DNA of 64,000 nucleotides from Sinorhizobium meliloti 4H41 (GTDB lineage Bacteria > Pseudomonadota > Alphaproteobacteria > Rhizobiales > Rhizobiaceae). The position numbers were made by a program, and so were the translations under genes. The stretch lies in the NCBI RefSeq assembly GCF_000375585.1, contig NZ_AQWP01000009.1, positions 62,001-126,000 of the forward strand, read 5' to 3'. Every line of letters begins with the position of its first letter. Position 1 is the first letter of the stretch. Under the pieces are notes generated by a model. The model saw nothing but the letters and a program-made list of their open reading frames with translations. It was not told the origin of the DNA and did no database searches. Shown piece after piece: positions 37,068 through 46,120 of the stretch.

Positions 37068-37874
37068 TCAATCGTCGTCGTTCTGCAGATGCATGTTCTG
37101 GGACATGGTTATCGCCACCCGGCGATCGTCTTCTGTGGCGAGAGAGAACGCCTGTTCCTGCATCGCCTGGAGCCAGGGCCGGTCCTTGGGAGAACATTGG
37201 CCGAGCGCCGCCGTCATGTATGCGAGACCGCGAGCGGTCTGACCTTCCTGGAAAATGACGTTGCCGAAAACGCCCATGGCGCCGGCATGACCATTCTTGC
37301 GCGCCCGGTTCAGCCATTTCTTGGCCTGCTGGACATTGACGCTTCCGCCCTCGCCCGAAAGCAACATGCGCGCGAGCTGGAATTGTGCTTCCGCCACGCC
37401 GAAGGTGGAGGCCGCCTGGAAATACAACTGCCTGGCCTGCGACAGGTCGGACCTTACCGGGGTGTCGGGAATGCCGCGCCGGTAGTAGCCGGCAAGCGAA
37501 ATCAATGCATTGACGAAGTAGCCGGTATCTTCCGAGCCGGGCTCGACACCCTGTTGCGCGATTTCGCTGTAGATCTTGAATGCTTCGAGATCGTTCTCAG
37601 CGACACCATCGCCATAGGCATACATATTGGCGAGCGCCCAGCGAGAGCCCGTGTGCCCCTTTTCGGCAGCATATCGATAGGCCTCGACCGCTTCGTCTTT
37701 CCGGCCGCTCTTATAGGCGGAAAAACCGAACTTGAAGAGCGCGAAGGGGCCCGACTCCTTGGTCACGCCGGCTCCGGGATCGAAAGCCCGTGCCGGCCCG
37801 GCCGCGGTTGCGCCAACCGCCAGCGACATGCCAAGCACCGCAACCCTAAGCGACTTCAATTCACCCGCGCGCAT
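37068..37874 (-). CDS. exoR: Exopolysaccharide production negative regulator ExoR
   Basis: Periplasmic inhibitor of the ExoS/ChvI two-component system; represses succinoglycan and promotes motility in S. meliloti. 268 residues, the length I recall for S. meliloti ExoR. The signal peptide ends near residue 30 (AAGPARA-FDPG). Sel1-like repeats follow: EAVEAYRYAAEKGHTGSRWALANMYAYGDGVAEND, SQARQLYFQAASTFGVAEAQFQLARMLLSGEG and QQAKKWLNRARKNGHAGAMGVFGN. The weak ribosome site (GAAA) and long leader suit a regulated gene; auto-regulation through ChvI is known for exoR, but I cannot point to a site. Convergent with xthA. Confidence 0.93.
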   Translation of the reverse strand: MRAGELKSLRVAVLGMSLAVGATAAGPARAFDPGAGVTKESGPFALFKFGFSAYKSGRKDEAVEAYRYAAEKGHTGSRWALANMYAYGDGVAENDLEAFKIYSEIAQQGVEPGSEDTGYFVNALISLAGYYRRGIPDTPVRSDLSQARQLYFQAASTFGVAEAQFQLARMLLSGEGGSVNVQQAKKWLNRARKNGHAGAMGVFGNVIFQEGQTARGLAYMTAALGQCSPKDRPWLQAMQEQAFSLATEDDRRVAITMSQNMHLQNDDD

Positions 37875-38196
37875 AACAATCAGTTTCTTTCGTTCGAGCC
37901 GGCCACGCCGACCCCATCACCGTCGCGAAGATGCTGCACATGCTGGCTCCTGCGCCCACCGGTGCTCCGGCTGCGCGCCTGAGGCCAATTGCTACGGGAT
38001 GTCATGACGGCACACAAACTCACTTCACCTCAACGCGGGCATGGAACTCGACTAGCCTTCGTCCCTATATCGCTGCTCTCATTTTGTGGCGGGAAATGGA
38101 CATAATCGACCCGGCCCGGATAGTAGCAAACCGTAGCAGGAAATGTGTTGCTGAATCGTCACATTCACAACCGCTTATAAGCGTGGTTACCAGACA
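37875..38196. other. Upstream region of exoR
   Basis: About 320 bases between exoR and the terminator of the porin gene. A/T-rich patches near 37876-37890 and 38040-38200. No gene; promoter not defined. Confidence 0.4.
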
Positions 38197-38222
38197 TAAA
38201 AAAGGCCCGGCGGAGACCGGGC
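38197..38222 (-). terminator. Terminator of the FadL-type gene
   Basis: Minus strand: GGCCCGG / CCGGGCC stem (38203-38209, 38216-38222) followed by six T (complement of 38197-38202), 24 bases past the stop. Confidence 0.88.
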
Positions 38223-38245
38223 CTCGAGCAGTGGATTTTAGGAGA

Positions 38246-39490
38246 TCAGAACCTGACCTTCAGCGATGTCGAGATCGCACCGACGAAGTCATTATCGAAG
38301 TCGTAGGTAACCTCGTTGCCGATCGGCTGTCCTTCGAAATCAACCGGACCGGAACTACCGCTGGTGAGGATACCGACACTACCGGCGAGGCGGAGCTCGA
38401 CATTTTCTGTGGGCGTATAGGAGACGCCCGTGCCGAGCAGCCAAGTGTCGGTCTGGCTTCCGTAGCCGTGGCTGGTACCGCGATCCCAGGTCAGACTGAC
38501 CGCCCCGCTCCATTGGTCAGTGAACTTGTGGCCGATACCACCCGAAATGGTCCAACCGTCGCGATAAAGGAGGTCCAGCGTGGTAGGCAGTCTGCCTGGA
38601 GCTGGCTCGTCAGGCGTAAATCTCAACACTTGTAGTTGGCTCCAATCGGTCCATTTGACCGAACCGAAAGCGAGCCACCCAGGGGCAATACCTGACTGCA
38701 CCTTGAGCTCCAGCGAATCCGGCATCGAAGCTGAACCGGAAACATCGTACTTGGTGCCCAATACCCCACCGGGGAATGCAAACTGCCTCAAGTCGATGAA
38801 ACCAGATAAGTTATCAAGATCGACCTTGCTGTTGTAAACGAGGCTGGCCCGCATTGCGTACTCTGGAATCTCGTAGGCGACACCGGCGCGCCAACCCCAG
38901 CCATCACCCTCAAGCTCAAGTCGACCAACGCCTGTGAGTGACAAAGGCAAAAATGCGATTGGCGGCGCAACGAGCCTGTCTTTGAAGCCACTTACTTCCT
39001 GGTAGAAACCGCCACCAATGATGCGAACGACACCCGGACCCATCTCCCACTTATAGGAGCACGTAGCCGCATAGTTGTCGCTTTCGACCTTCGTCTCGAT
39101 ATTGTCGTTCGCTCCCATCCAGTTCTTGCCTGGGTTGGTGTGGGCGCCCCAAGGCTGGGAGTAGTCCGCCATACAGTCAATACTGTCACCCAGACCAGCC
39201 TTCACACCAATACGGGGCGCCCAATAACTTTCCGTATCCCGAACGCTTGTGCTTCCCCCACCGATCCCGTTTGAGCCAATCCCGTTCGCGGGATTGATGT
39301 CGGTAACATTCTTCAACTCACGTTGCGGATTGACATAGGTCGCCGTCGCTTCGGCCGCATAGTCCGACGGGTCGAACAAGAGATCGATATTATAGCCGCT
39401 GCGCTCGAGCCCTCCCGCCTGCGCAGCCGAGGCCACGAGCACTCCGGCCACCGCAGCCAGAACACCCCGCTCCAATCCAATTCGAGCCAT
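38246..39490 (-). CDS. FadL/OmpP1-type outer-membrane transport protein
   Basis: Beta-barrel channel for hydrophobic substrates (long-chain fatty acids; rhizobial FadL also aids uptake of long-chain acyl-homoserine lactones). The signal peptide ends at VASAAQA. Family marks are YWAPRIGVKAGLGDSIDCMADYSQPWG, a C-terminal strand ending in Phe (SLKVRF), and alternating barrel strands such as WTISGGIGHKFTDQWSGAVSLTW. Start at ATG 39490, since GGGGAGGAG lies just upstream; an earlier ATG (39508) lies ahead of that ribosome site. 414 residues. Confidence 0.88.
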   Translation of the reverse strand: MARIGLERGVLAAVAGVLVASAAQAGGLERSGYNIDLLFDPSDYAAEATATYVNPQRELKNVTDINPANGIGSNGIGGGSTSVRDTESYWAPRIGVKAGLGDSIDCMADYSQPWGAHTNPGKNWMGANDNIETKVESDNYAATCSYKWEMGPGVVRIIGGGFYQEVSGFKDRLVAPPIAFLPLSLTGVGRLELEGDGWGWRAGVAYEIPEYAMRASLVYNSKVDLDNLSGFIDLRQFAFPGGVLGTKYDVSGSASMPDSLELKVQSGIAPGWLAFGSVKWTDWSQLQVLRFTPDEPAPGRLPTTLDLLYRDGWTISGGIGHKFTDQWSGAVSLTWDRGTSHGYGSQTDTWLLGTGVSYTPTENVELRLAGSVGILTSGSSGPVDFEGQPIGNEVTYDFDNDFVGAISTSLKVRF

Positions 39491-39892
39491 CAAGCTCCTC
39501 CCCTGCATTCCAATTCTGCGGCCATCCGCCTCGAGGCCGCGCTTGAGGGAAGTATCCTCACGATTGCGTGAAATGGCAAACCGGAAGCCCCGGAGCCGAC
39601 CGGGCGAGACCGGTCATCGGATTTACGTAAGAATTCCCACTTCTCGCCACAATTCAAGAACTTATAGAATTATTTTCCCGCAATACCGAACTGGCGGTCG
39701 CGAATCGGAATTAAATTCTACCAAATCGCGGTGTGTGACGCTGGAACAACATCATGGCTTTTTACACGACAGCCTTGCGACGCACCATTGAAACGCCGGC
39801 AGCTAAAACCCATGCGTGCATTGTCGATCGCCCCACCTGCGTTGCCGCCGCGCCAGACCAGGAAACGATTCGCCGGATGGGTCAGAAATTGG
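39491..39892. other. Upstream region of the FadL-type gene
   Basis: About 400 bases, A/T-richer than the surroundings around 39640-39730 (TTCAAGAACTTATAGAATTA). It should hold the promoter of the porin gene. A plus-strand open frame starting at 39754 runs into antisense valS and is not convincing. Confidence 0.4.
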
Positions 39893-39920
39893 AAAAATCC
39901 GCGGCATTGCTGCCGCGGAT
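39893..39920 (-). terminator. Terminator of valS
   Basis: 10-bp perfect stem ATCCGCGGCA / TGCCGCGGAT (39897-39906, 39911-39920), then T-rich on the minus strand, 36 bases past the stop. Confidence 0.88.
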
Positions 39921-39956
39921 CGTGTCTGCCTTCGAGTTTGTCTCGCAGATGAAAAG

Positions 39957-42800
39957 CTACCCGGCTTCCGTAACGCGGGACAAAGCAACGCCGAGCGAGT
40001 CTCTTTGCAGGTCCAGTTCGATCAGCCGCTCGCGCTCGGCCTCGACCAGTTCAGGCTTGGCATTGGCGACGAATTTTTCGTTGGCGAGCTTGCCGAGGAT
40101 CCGTTGCCGCTCGACGTCGACCTTTGCGATGGCCTTTTCCAGACGCAATTTTTCGGCCGCGAGATCGATGAGACTGCCGAGCGGAAGGCAAGCCGTCGCT
40201 TCGCCGACCACGATCTGAGCGCTGCCGCGGGGCGCCACTGACGCGTGCTCGATATTCTCCACTCTCGCCAGACGCTTGATCGCAGAGGCGTGCCGGTCGA
40301 GCCGCTCGCTCGTCAGCGCCTTCGCCCCCACGATGACCAGTGGTGCCATCGCCGCCGGAGGGACGTTCATTTCGGCGCGAACCGAACGAATGCCGGAGAC
40401 GAGATCGATCAGCCAGTTGATTTCGTCTGCAGCCGCGTCATCCGCATAGAAGGCGGCCGGCCATTCGGCATGGCAAAGGAGCGTCGTACGCTCTCGCCCG
40501 GGGCCGGTCGTCTTTTCCCAAAGCTCTTCCGTCATGAAGGGCATGAACGGATGCAGCAGCTTGTAGATCTCATCCAGGACATAGGCCGTGCAGGCCTGGG
40601 ACTCGCGCTTGGCCGCTTCATCGTCGCCATTGAAGACAGGCTTCAGGAGTTCGAGATACCAGTCGCAGAACTGGTTCCAGACGAAGCGGTAAAGGGTTCC
40701 CGCCGCCTCGTTGAAGCGGTAATCCTCGATCGCCTCGCTCACGTCGCGGATAGTGCGCGACAATTCCGTCAGGATCCAGCGGTTGATCGTCAGCGACGCT
40801 GCCTCGGGGATGAAGCCGTCGCTGCTTACTGCCCCGTTCATCTCGGCAAAGCGGGTCGCATTCCACAGCTTGGTTCCGAAGTTGCGGTAGCCTGCTATCC
40901 GGGCCGGGTCGAGCTTCACGTCGCGCCCCTGAGCCGCCATGATCGCCAGCGTGAAGCGCAGTGCGTCGGCGCCGTATTCGTCTATGAGCTCCAGCGGGTC
41001 GATGACGTTGCCCTTGGACTTCGACATCTTCTGCCCGTTCTTGTCACGGACGAGCGCATGAACATACACCGTGTGGAAAGGCTCGACAGGTGTGCCGTCC
41101 GCATCCTTCATGAAGTGAAGGCCCATCATCATCATCCGGGCGACCCAGAAGAAGATGATGTCGAAACCGGTTACCAGCACATCGGTCTGATAGTATTTGT
41201 CAAGCTCCGGCGTCTCCTTCGGCCAACCGAGCGTCGAGAAGGGCCAGAGCGCCGAGGAGAACCAGGTGTCGAGGACATCCTCGTCGCGCGTCAGTATCTC
41301 ACCCGGCTTGAAGTTTTCGAGCAGGTCTTCGACATAGGCCTTCATCGGTCCTTCATGGGCGATGTAATGCTGAATCGCCGCGTGCAGCGCTTCCTCCTCG
41401 TTTCGTTCAACGAAGATCTGCCCATCGGGACCGTACCAGGCGGGGATCTGGTGGCCCCACCAGAGCTGGCGCGAAATGCACCAGGGTTGGATGTTCTCCA
41501 TCCATTCGAAATAGGTCTTTTCCCAGTTCTTCGGGATGAAATTCGTCCTGCCTTCCTTGACCGCCGCAATCGCCGGCTTCGCCAAGGTCTTGGCGTCGAC
41601 ATACCATTGCTCGGTCAGGCGCGGCTCGATCGGCACGCCACCGCGGTCGCCATGGGGCACCATGTGCTTGTGGGGCGCGATATGATCGACGAGCCCGGCC
41701 TCTTCGAGCATCTCGACAATAAGCTTGCGCGCTTCGAAGCGATCCTTGCCCTCCAGTTGATCCCAGGCGCCGTGCAGCGCCGCCGGGTGGTCGAGCCCCT
41801 CGAGGAAATCCTCGTTGTTCTTGATCGTTATCCGGCCGTCTGCCGTGAGAACGTTGACCTGCCGCAGTCCCCTGCGTTTTCCGACGTCGAAATCGTTGAA
41901 GTCGTGCGCAGGCGTCATCTTCACCGCGCCGGTGCCGGTCGTCGGATCCGGATACTCGTCGGCCACGATCGGAAGGCGGCGGCCGACGATCGGCAGAATG
42001 ACGTGCTTGCCCACGATGCCCTTGTAACGGGCGTCATCGGGGTGCACGGCGACGCCGGTGTCGCCGAGCATGGTTTCCGGACGCGTGGTCGCGACGACAA
42101 GATAGTCGCGCGTCTCCCATTCCGTCGCATTGCCTTCCTCATCGAAGGCGACAGGATGCTGATAGGTCACGCCCTCTTCGAGCGGGTAGCGCAGATGCCA
42201 GAGATGGCCGTTGACCTCGACCGGCTCCACCTCGATGTCGGAGATCGCGGTTTGCAGCTTAGGGTCCCAGTTGACCAGACGGGTGTCGCGATAGATGAGG
42301 CCTTCCTTGTAAAGGCTGACGAAGACCTCGATGACCGCCTCGGACAGCCCCTCGTCCATCGTGAAGCGCTCGCGCGACCAGTCGCACGAGGCGCCGAGCC
42401 GCTTCAATTGATTGAAAATCAGGCCTCCGGACTCGGCTTTCCACTCCCAGACCTTCTCTATAAAGGCCTCACGGCCCATATCGCGGCGGTTCGGAAGCTG
42501 ACGTTCCATGAGCTGGCGCTCGACGACCATCTGGGTCGCGATACCCGCATGGTCCATACCCGGCTGCCAGAGCACATCCTTGCCGCGCATGCGCTCGAAA
42601 CGGACCATGATGTCCTGCAGCGTGTTGTTGAGCGCATGGCCCATATGGAGCGATCCCGTCACGTTCGGCGGGGGGATCACGATCGTGAAGGTCTCCGCGT
42701 CCGGCTTCGCGTTGACACCGGCGCGAAAGGCATCCGCTTCGTCCCAGGCCTTGGCGATCTTCGGTTCTACCGCTGCGGAATCGTAGGTTTTATCAAGCAT
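39957..42800 (-). CDS. valS: Valyl-tRNA synthetase
   Basis: Class I synthetase of 947 residues. PPPNVTGSLHMGHALNNTLQD is the HIGH region and KMSKSKGNVIDP the KMSKS motif. A CP1 editing domain lies between (TTRPETMLGDTGVAVHPDD), and a C-terminal coiled coil (AEKLRLEKAIAKVDVERQRI). ATG 42800. Confidence 0.97.
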   Translation of the reverse strand: MLDKTYDSAAVEPKIAKAWDEADAFRAGVNAKPDAETFTIVIPPPNVTGSLHMGHALNNTLQDIMVRFERMRGKDVLWQPGMDHAGIATQMVVERQLMERQLPNRRDMGREAFIEKVWEWKAESGGLIFNQLKRLGASCDWSRERFTMDEGLSEAVIEVFVSLYKEGLIYRDTRLVNWDPKLQTAISDIEVEPVEVNGHLWHLRYPLEEGVTYQHPVAFDEEGNATEWETRDYLVVATTRPETMLGDTGVAVHPDDARYKGIVGKHVILPIVGRRLPIVADEYPDPTTGTGAVKMTPAHDFNDFDVGKRRGLRQVNVLTADGRITIKNNEDFLEGLDHPAALHGAWDQLEGKDRFEARKLIVEMLEEAGLVDHIAPHKHMVPHGDRGGVPIEPRLTEQWYVDAKTLAKPAIAAVKEGRTNFIPKNWEKTYFEWMENIQPWCISRQLWWGHQIPAWYGPDGQIFVERNEEEALHAAIQHYIAHEGPMKAYVEDLLENFKPGEILTRDEDVLDTWFSSALWPFSTLGWPKETPELDKYYQTDVLVTGFDIIFFWVARMMMMGLHFMKDADGTPVEPFHTVYVHALVRDKNGQKMSKSKGNVIDPLELIDEYGADALRFTLAIMAAQGRDVKLDPARIAGYRNFGTKLWNATRFAEMNGAVSSDGFIPEAASLTINRWILTELSRTIRDVSEAIEDYRFNEAAGTLYRFVWNQFCDWYLELLKPVFNGDDEAAKRESQACTAYVLDEIYKLLHPFMPFMTEELWEKTTGPGRERTTLLCHAEWPAAFYADDAAADEINWLIDLVSGIRSVRAEMNVPPAAMAPLVIVGAKALTSERLDRHASAIKRLARVENIEHASVAPRGSAQIVVGEATACLPLGSLIDLAAEKLRLEKAIAKVDVERQRILGKLANEKFVANAKPELVEAERERLIELDLQRDSLGVALSRVTEAG

Positions 42801-42875
42801 TCTTTGGCCGATTTCTGGAGATTGATGTCAGCGTTTGTAAACCGGAAGGCCCGGGGCAAGTCAACCTGAACGGGG

Positions 42876-42905
42876 AAAAAGCCGCAGCCATCGTGCATGC
42901 GGCTT
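42876..42905 (-). terminator. Terminator of popZ
   Basis: Minus strand: AAGCCGCA / TGCGGCTT (42898-42905 with 42879-42886), then TTTCCCC. About 150 bases past the popZ stop and 75 before valS. Confidence 0.7.
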
Positions 42906-42913
42906 CCATCTTA

Positions 42914-42970
42914 GATTACTTCCGGGAAAAGTGTGTAACGCTTTTCTGTCCGGACGTGCGCAGGTTCGAA
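42914..42970. repeat. Short rhizobial interspersed repeat, copy 3
   Basis: TTACTTCCGGGAAAAGTGTG, then TAACGCTTTTCTGTCCGGAC and GTGCGCAGG. Third copy of the word order seen at 4540 and 18288. Confidence 0.6.
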
Positions 42971-43054
42971 TGCGCTACTGGGAAAAGAGCGCGGCGATTT
43001 TCCTGAAATCGTCCACGGGCGGCAGACGCAAGTCGGGCACCTCTACCGTTTACG

Positions 43055-43807
43055 TCAGCGCCGGGGCCCGCGTGCCACGCGTTCGATTTCCTCGCGCACC
43101 AGTCTTTCGACCAATGTCGGCAAGTTGTCGTCCAGCCATTCCTGCAACATCGGACGGAGCATCGCCTCGGCGATCTCGTCGAAGGAACGCCGGGGTCCGT
43201 TCTCGACGGCATGTGCCAATTCGTCGAAAGCGCGCGCAACCTGACGGCTGACAGCCGGGGAAACGATTGTTCCAGAAGTGCCTTCCGGCTCCGTTGCCTC
43301 GTCCGAGGCCGCATGCGCGGCCGCCGACACATCCCCGGCCATGGGAGCCGACCCGGCGTCCGCTGCAGCACTCGCCGGGATGGCCGAAGAGGGAAACGCA
43401 GCGATGCGGGACATCATCGCCGGACTATCCGCTGGCGACCGCGCCTCCTCGCCTCCTGCTTGATCCCTCGGCACCGTATGCACCGCCTGCCGCTCCGAAG
43501 CCGCCCTCACCCTTGCCGCGACATCGGCAAGCGAAAGTGGTGCAGACGGCGGTACAGGCGCGTCGGTACGGTTATCGACCGCGGATGGTGACGTCCTGAC
43601 CGCGGAAAATTGGTCGTCGGCGGATCCGAACGCATCCGCTTCGACCTCCAGATCCATCGACAGTTCGACATCGTCGCCGGCGCCGTCCTCGAAGCTCTGC
43701 TGCGCGGAGGTTCCGGCCGGACCAGGCTCGTTACTCTCGATGATCTTGCGAATGGATGCCAGAATCTCATCCATCGAAGGTTCACGTGCGACGTTGAGCT
43801 GCGCCAT
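43055..43807 (-). CDS. popZ: Polar organizing protein PopZ
   Basis: A 250-residue DUF2497 protein. The conserved N-terminal helix is EPSMDEILASIRKIIESNE, the middle of about 140 residues is Pro/Ala/acidic and disordered, and the C-terminus is FDEIAEAMLRPMLQEWLDDN LPTLVERLVREEIERVARG. PopZ forms polar condensates; in Caulobacter it anchors parS-ParB, and in Agrobacterium it marks the growth pole. The gene lies directly upstream of valS, as in other alphaproteobacteria. GGGGA precedes ATG 43807. Confidence 0.92.
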   Translation of the reverse strand: MAQLNVAREPSMDEILASIRKIIESNEPGPAGTSAQQSFEDGAGDDVELSMDLEVEADAFGSADDQFSAVRTSPSAVDNRTDAPVPPSAPLSLADVAARVRAASERQAVHTVPRDQAGGEEARSPADSPAMMSRIAAFPSSAIPASAAADAGSAPMAGDVSAAAHAASDEATEPEGTSGTIVSPAVSRQVARAFDELAHAVENGPRRSFDEIAEAMLRPMLQEWLDDNLPTLVERLVREEIERVARGPRR

Positions 43808-44015
43808 TTCAATCCCCGTTTGCTGCGGACGAACACGGAAAAGCCGCTCCGTGTGCCGATTCGAACAAACCTTAAGTGAGTTCGCCGACGAAACAAACGC
43901 CGCGAATCAGCTCGGTAAATTCTTGCACAGATTTGTTTTTTTCGGCAGGGGCAATGGCACTTGCGCTCTAAAGCTTGGTGAGATTCGGGCCACCCGCCGC
44001 CGCTTGTTTGATTTC

Positions 44016-44130
44016 CTCATTCCTGTGCGCGTCACAGGGATCCAGCAGCGCCGCGTCTGCGGCGCGGAAGAGCCTTTCCAGCCCAAGGACTTGGTCTGGC
44101 TGGATTCCTGTGACAAGCACAGGAATGAGG
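44016..44130. repeat. Palindromic intergenic element, copy 4
   Basis: Same element as at 10618: left hairpin ATTCCTGTGCGCGTCACAGG, GCGCCGCGTCTGCGGCGC centre, CCCAAGGACTTGGTCTGGCT, right hairpin ATTCCTGTG-ACAAG-CACAGGAAT. Confidence 0.85.
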
Positions 44131-44145
44131 GACCGGGGATGTGCG

Positions 44146-44232
44146 AAGCCGGACGGGACGCTGTACAGGGGCGTGACCGGCGACCTTCCGCGCCGCCTCG
44201 ATATCTTCACGATTTATGAAGCGCGCCGAAGG
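44146..44232 (+). pseudogene. GIY-YIG endonuclease gene remnant 3
   Basis: Reads KPDGTLYRGVTGDLPRRLDI then FTIYEARR, the same part of the family seen in the remnants at 10484 and 10753. It lies between palindromic elements 4 and 5 and has no start codon. Confidence 0.7.
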
Positions 44233-44249
44233 ACCGCACCCTCTCTATC

Positions 44250-44363
44250 CTCATCCCTGTGCTCGTCACAGGGATCCAGCAGCGCCGCGTCTGCGGCGGG
44301 GAAGACTCTTTTCAGCCCAAGGACTTGGTCTGGCTGGATTCCTGTGACAAGCACGGGAATGAG
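44250..44363. repeat. Palindromic intergenic element, copy 5
   Basis: Full element with left hairpin ATCCCTGTG-CTCGT-CACAGGGAT, the centre GCGCCGCGTCTGCGGCGG (slightly decayed), and right hairpin ATTCCTGTG-ACAAG-CACGGGAAT. Confidence 0.85.
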
Positions 44364-44413
44364 GAAATCAAACGAGCCGCCGCGGATGTCCCGAATCTCA
44401 ACGGGCCTTAGCG

Positions 44414-44448
44414 CGAAACGCCGCGGCCCTCGGGGACGCGGCGTTTCG
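44414..44448. terminator. Hairpin downstream of tolC
   Basis: 12-bp arms CGAAACGCCGCG / CGCGGCGTTTCG (44414-44425, 44437-44448), 22 bases past the tolC stop. No T-run on the minus strand, so strength is uncertain. Confidence 0.55.
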
Positions 44449-44470
44449 TGTCGAATTGGCTAAGGGCCGT

Positions 44471-45844
44471 CTAGCGCCCGTCGACGGTGCGCAGGCCGAA
44501 CCACTTGTCCTTGACGGCCTCGTAATGTTCCTCGGCCCGATATTCGGCCACCTGCAGGCCCTGGCTCCTGACTGTCAGGTGGCCCATTGCGGCGAGCAAG
44601 GCATAGCTTGCAACCACCGCATCGCGTTGCGCGCCCGCCAGCGACTCCTGCGCGTCCAGCACGTCCTGCTGCGCGTCGAGCACGTCCAGCGTGGTGCGCT
44701 GACCGACCTTGCGCTCTTCGATCACGCCTTCGAGCGCGAGGTTCGCTGCGGAGATCTGCGACCGGCTGGCCTTGATTCGGGCAAGTGCCGATTCGAGCTG
44801 CGCATGCGCCGATACGACTGTCTGCTGCACCGAGGCCCGCTCGGAGTCGACGAGGATCCGCTGCTGCCCCAGAATTTCCTTGGCCTGGCGAATCTGGCCG
44901 TATTCCGCACCGCCCTGATAGATCGGAACTTCGAGCCGAGCCGTGACGCTCGCCGTCGTGTCATCAAGTCCCAGATTACCGGCATTACCGGTGTTACGGC
45001 TCACGGCGCCCTGGAGAACGACGCCCGGCAGCATCGTGCCTTCCGCCGATTTCACCTGGTAACCGGCCGAATCGACGGCATATTGCGCCGCGAGGATTCG
45101 CGGGTTCTCGCGCAGCCCCGTCGCCACGGCCTGATCGAGGGACCTCGGCATGGCTTTCGTGGCAGGTCCAGGCTGTCTGATGCCGGTCGGCGCTGCTCCG
45201 ACGATCTGCACATAGACCGCTTCGCTCTGTTTCAGCTGCGCGATTGCAGCAACGAGCAGCGACTGGGCGTTGGCGAGTTCGGCTTCCGCCTGGCTCACAT
45301 CCGTCCGCGTGCCTTCGCCCACATCGAGGCGGGCCTGTGCGGCGCTCAACTGCTCCCGAAGGAAGGCGAGGTTCTGACGGCGAATGGAAACGACCTGCTG
45401 ATCGCGGGCTATGTTCGCATAGGATTGCGCGGCCGAAAGAAGGATCTGGATCTCATTGGCCTTCAGCGTCTCTCGGCTCGAAAACACTTCCGCTTCGGCC
45501 GCCCTGACATTGTTCAATGTCTGAAATCCATCGAAGATCGTCTGCGTGATGGAAATCCCGACCTGTCCGGAATGAAAGTCGCGGGTGCCGGTCCGTTCGG
45601 CGTCGACCCGTGAGAGCGTCCCCGTGGCGGACGCGGAAATCTGCGGCCGGTAGCCGGCCTTCGCAATCGGAACCCCTTCATCGGTCGCGCGCAGTCCGGC
45701 GCGAGCGGCGTTGAGATCCGGGTTGTTCGCATAGGCCTTGGCCATCGCCCCGAAAATCGTCTCCGCGAGAACGGCGTGGGGCGCGAGCAGCACACTGGTC
45801 GAGACAGCCGCCCACAAGGCTGCTTTGCGGACAATCGACACCAT
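44471..45844 (-). CDS. tolC: TolC-family outer-membrane efflux protein
   Basis: Outer-membrane channel for type I secretion and RND/MFS efflux. The signal peptide MVSIVRKAALWAAVSTSVLL ends at AVLA-ETIF. Two OEP repeats are seen: NPDLNAARAGLRATDEGVPIAKAGYRPQIS with coiled coil QAEAELANAQSLLVAAIAQL, and ENPRILAAQYAVDSAGYQVKSAEG with ASRSQISAANLALEGVIEER. GGAGGGAAG precedes ATG 45844; the frame is open to 46033 but without signal peptide or ribosome site. 457 residues. A Pcm-like gene lies directly upstream, as in other Rhizobiales. Confidence 0.93.
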   Translation of the reverse strand: MVSIVRKAALWAAVSTSVLLAPHAVLAETIFGAMAKAYANNPDLNAARAGLRATDEGVPIAKAGYRPQISASATGTLSRVDAERTGTRDFHSGQVGISITQTIFDGFQTLNNVRAAEAEVFSSRETLKANEIQILLSAAQSYANIARDQQVVSIRRQNLAFLREQLSAAQARLDVGEGTRTDVSQAEAELANAQSLLVAAIAQLKQSEAVYVQIVGAAPTGIRQPGPATKAMPRSLDQAVATGLRENPRILAAQYAVDSAGYQVKSAEGTMLPGVVLQGAVSRNTGNAGNLGLDDTTASVTARLEVPIYQGGAEYGQIRQAKEILGQQRILVDSERASVQQTVVSAHAQLESALARIKASRSQISAANLALEGVIEERKVGQRTTLDVLDAQQDVLDAQESLAGAQRDAVVASYALLAAMGHLTVRSQGLQVAEYRAEEHYEAVKDKWFGLRTVDGR

Positions 45845-46050
45845 CTTCCCTCCGATCAATCGGGGCAGCGTCGCCACCCCGCATTTTTCAGCAGGCCCTT
45901 TGGCGGCCTGCACAAACACTGCAGTGAAGCCCCGCGCCACCCATGGCGGGCAAATCACCGCTTCCAGGCTCTTTTGAACTCCGGATTCGGGTCTACGACA
46001 ACTGCGCACCGACCCTCTGCACGGCCATTTCAAAAAGAAACAAATAATAC

Positions 46051-46066
46051 GTTGCCGATTGGCAAC
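46051..46066 (-). terminator. Hairpin between pcm-like gene and tolC
   Basis: GTTGCC / GGCAAC with loop AATC (minus strand), followed by GTATTATTTGTTTCTTTTT, which is T-rich. A second inverted pair (TCAACA / TGTTGA near 46082-46099) lies upstream. May terminate the methyltransferase gene. Confidence 0.65.
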
Positions 46067-46120
46067 ATTGCAGTTTTCGCTTCAACACTTATATGTTGAG
46101 CTACCTCAATAAGAGGCACA

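Noticed and set aside
39754..40218. Plus-strand frame starting MAFYTTALRR
   Set aside because: No ribosome site and most of its length is antisense to valS, crossing the valS terminator.
40245..42869. 874-residue plus-strand open frame opposite valS
   Set aside because: Antisense shadow of valS; composition rich in Arg, His, Val and Asp with no recognisable domain.
43740..44219. Open frames across the repeat mosaic (43740-44463)
   Set aside because: They translate palindromic elements (SSSAAS.., WIPVTSTGM..) and lack ribosome sites; treated as repeats.
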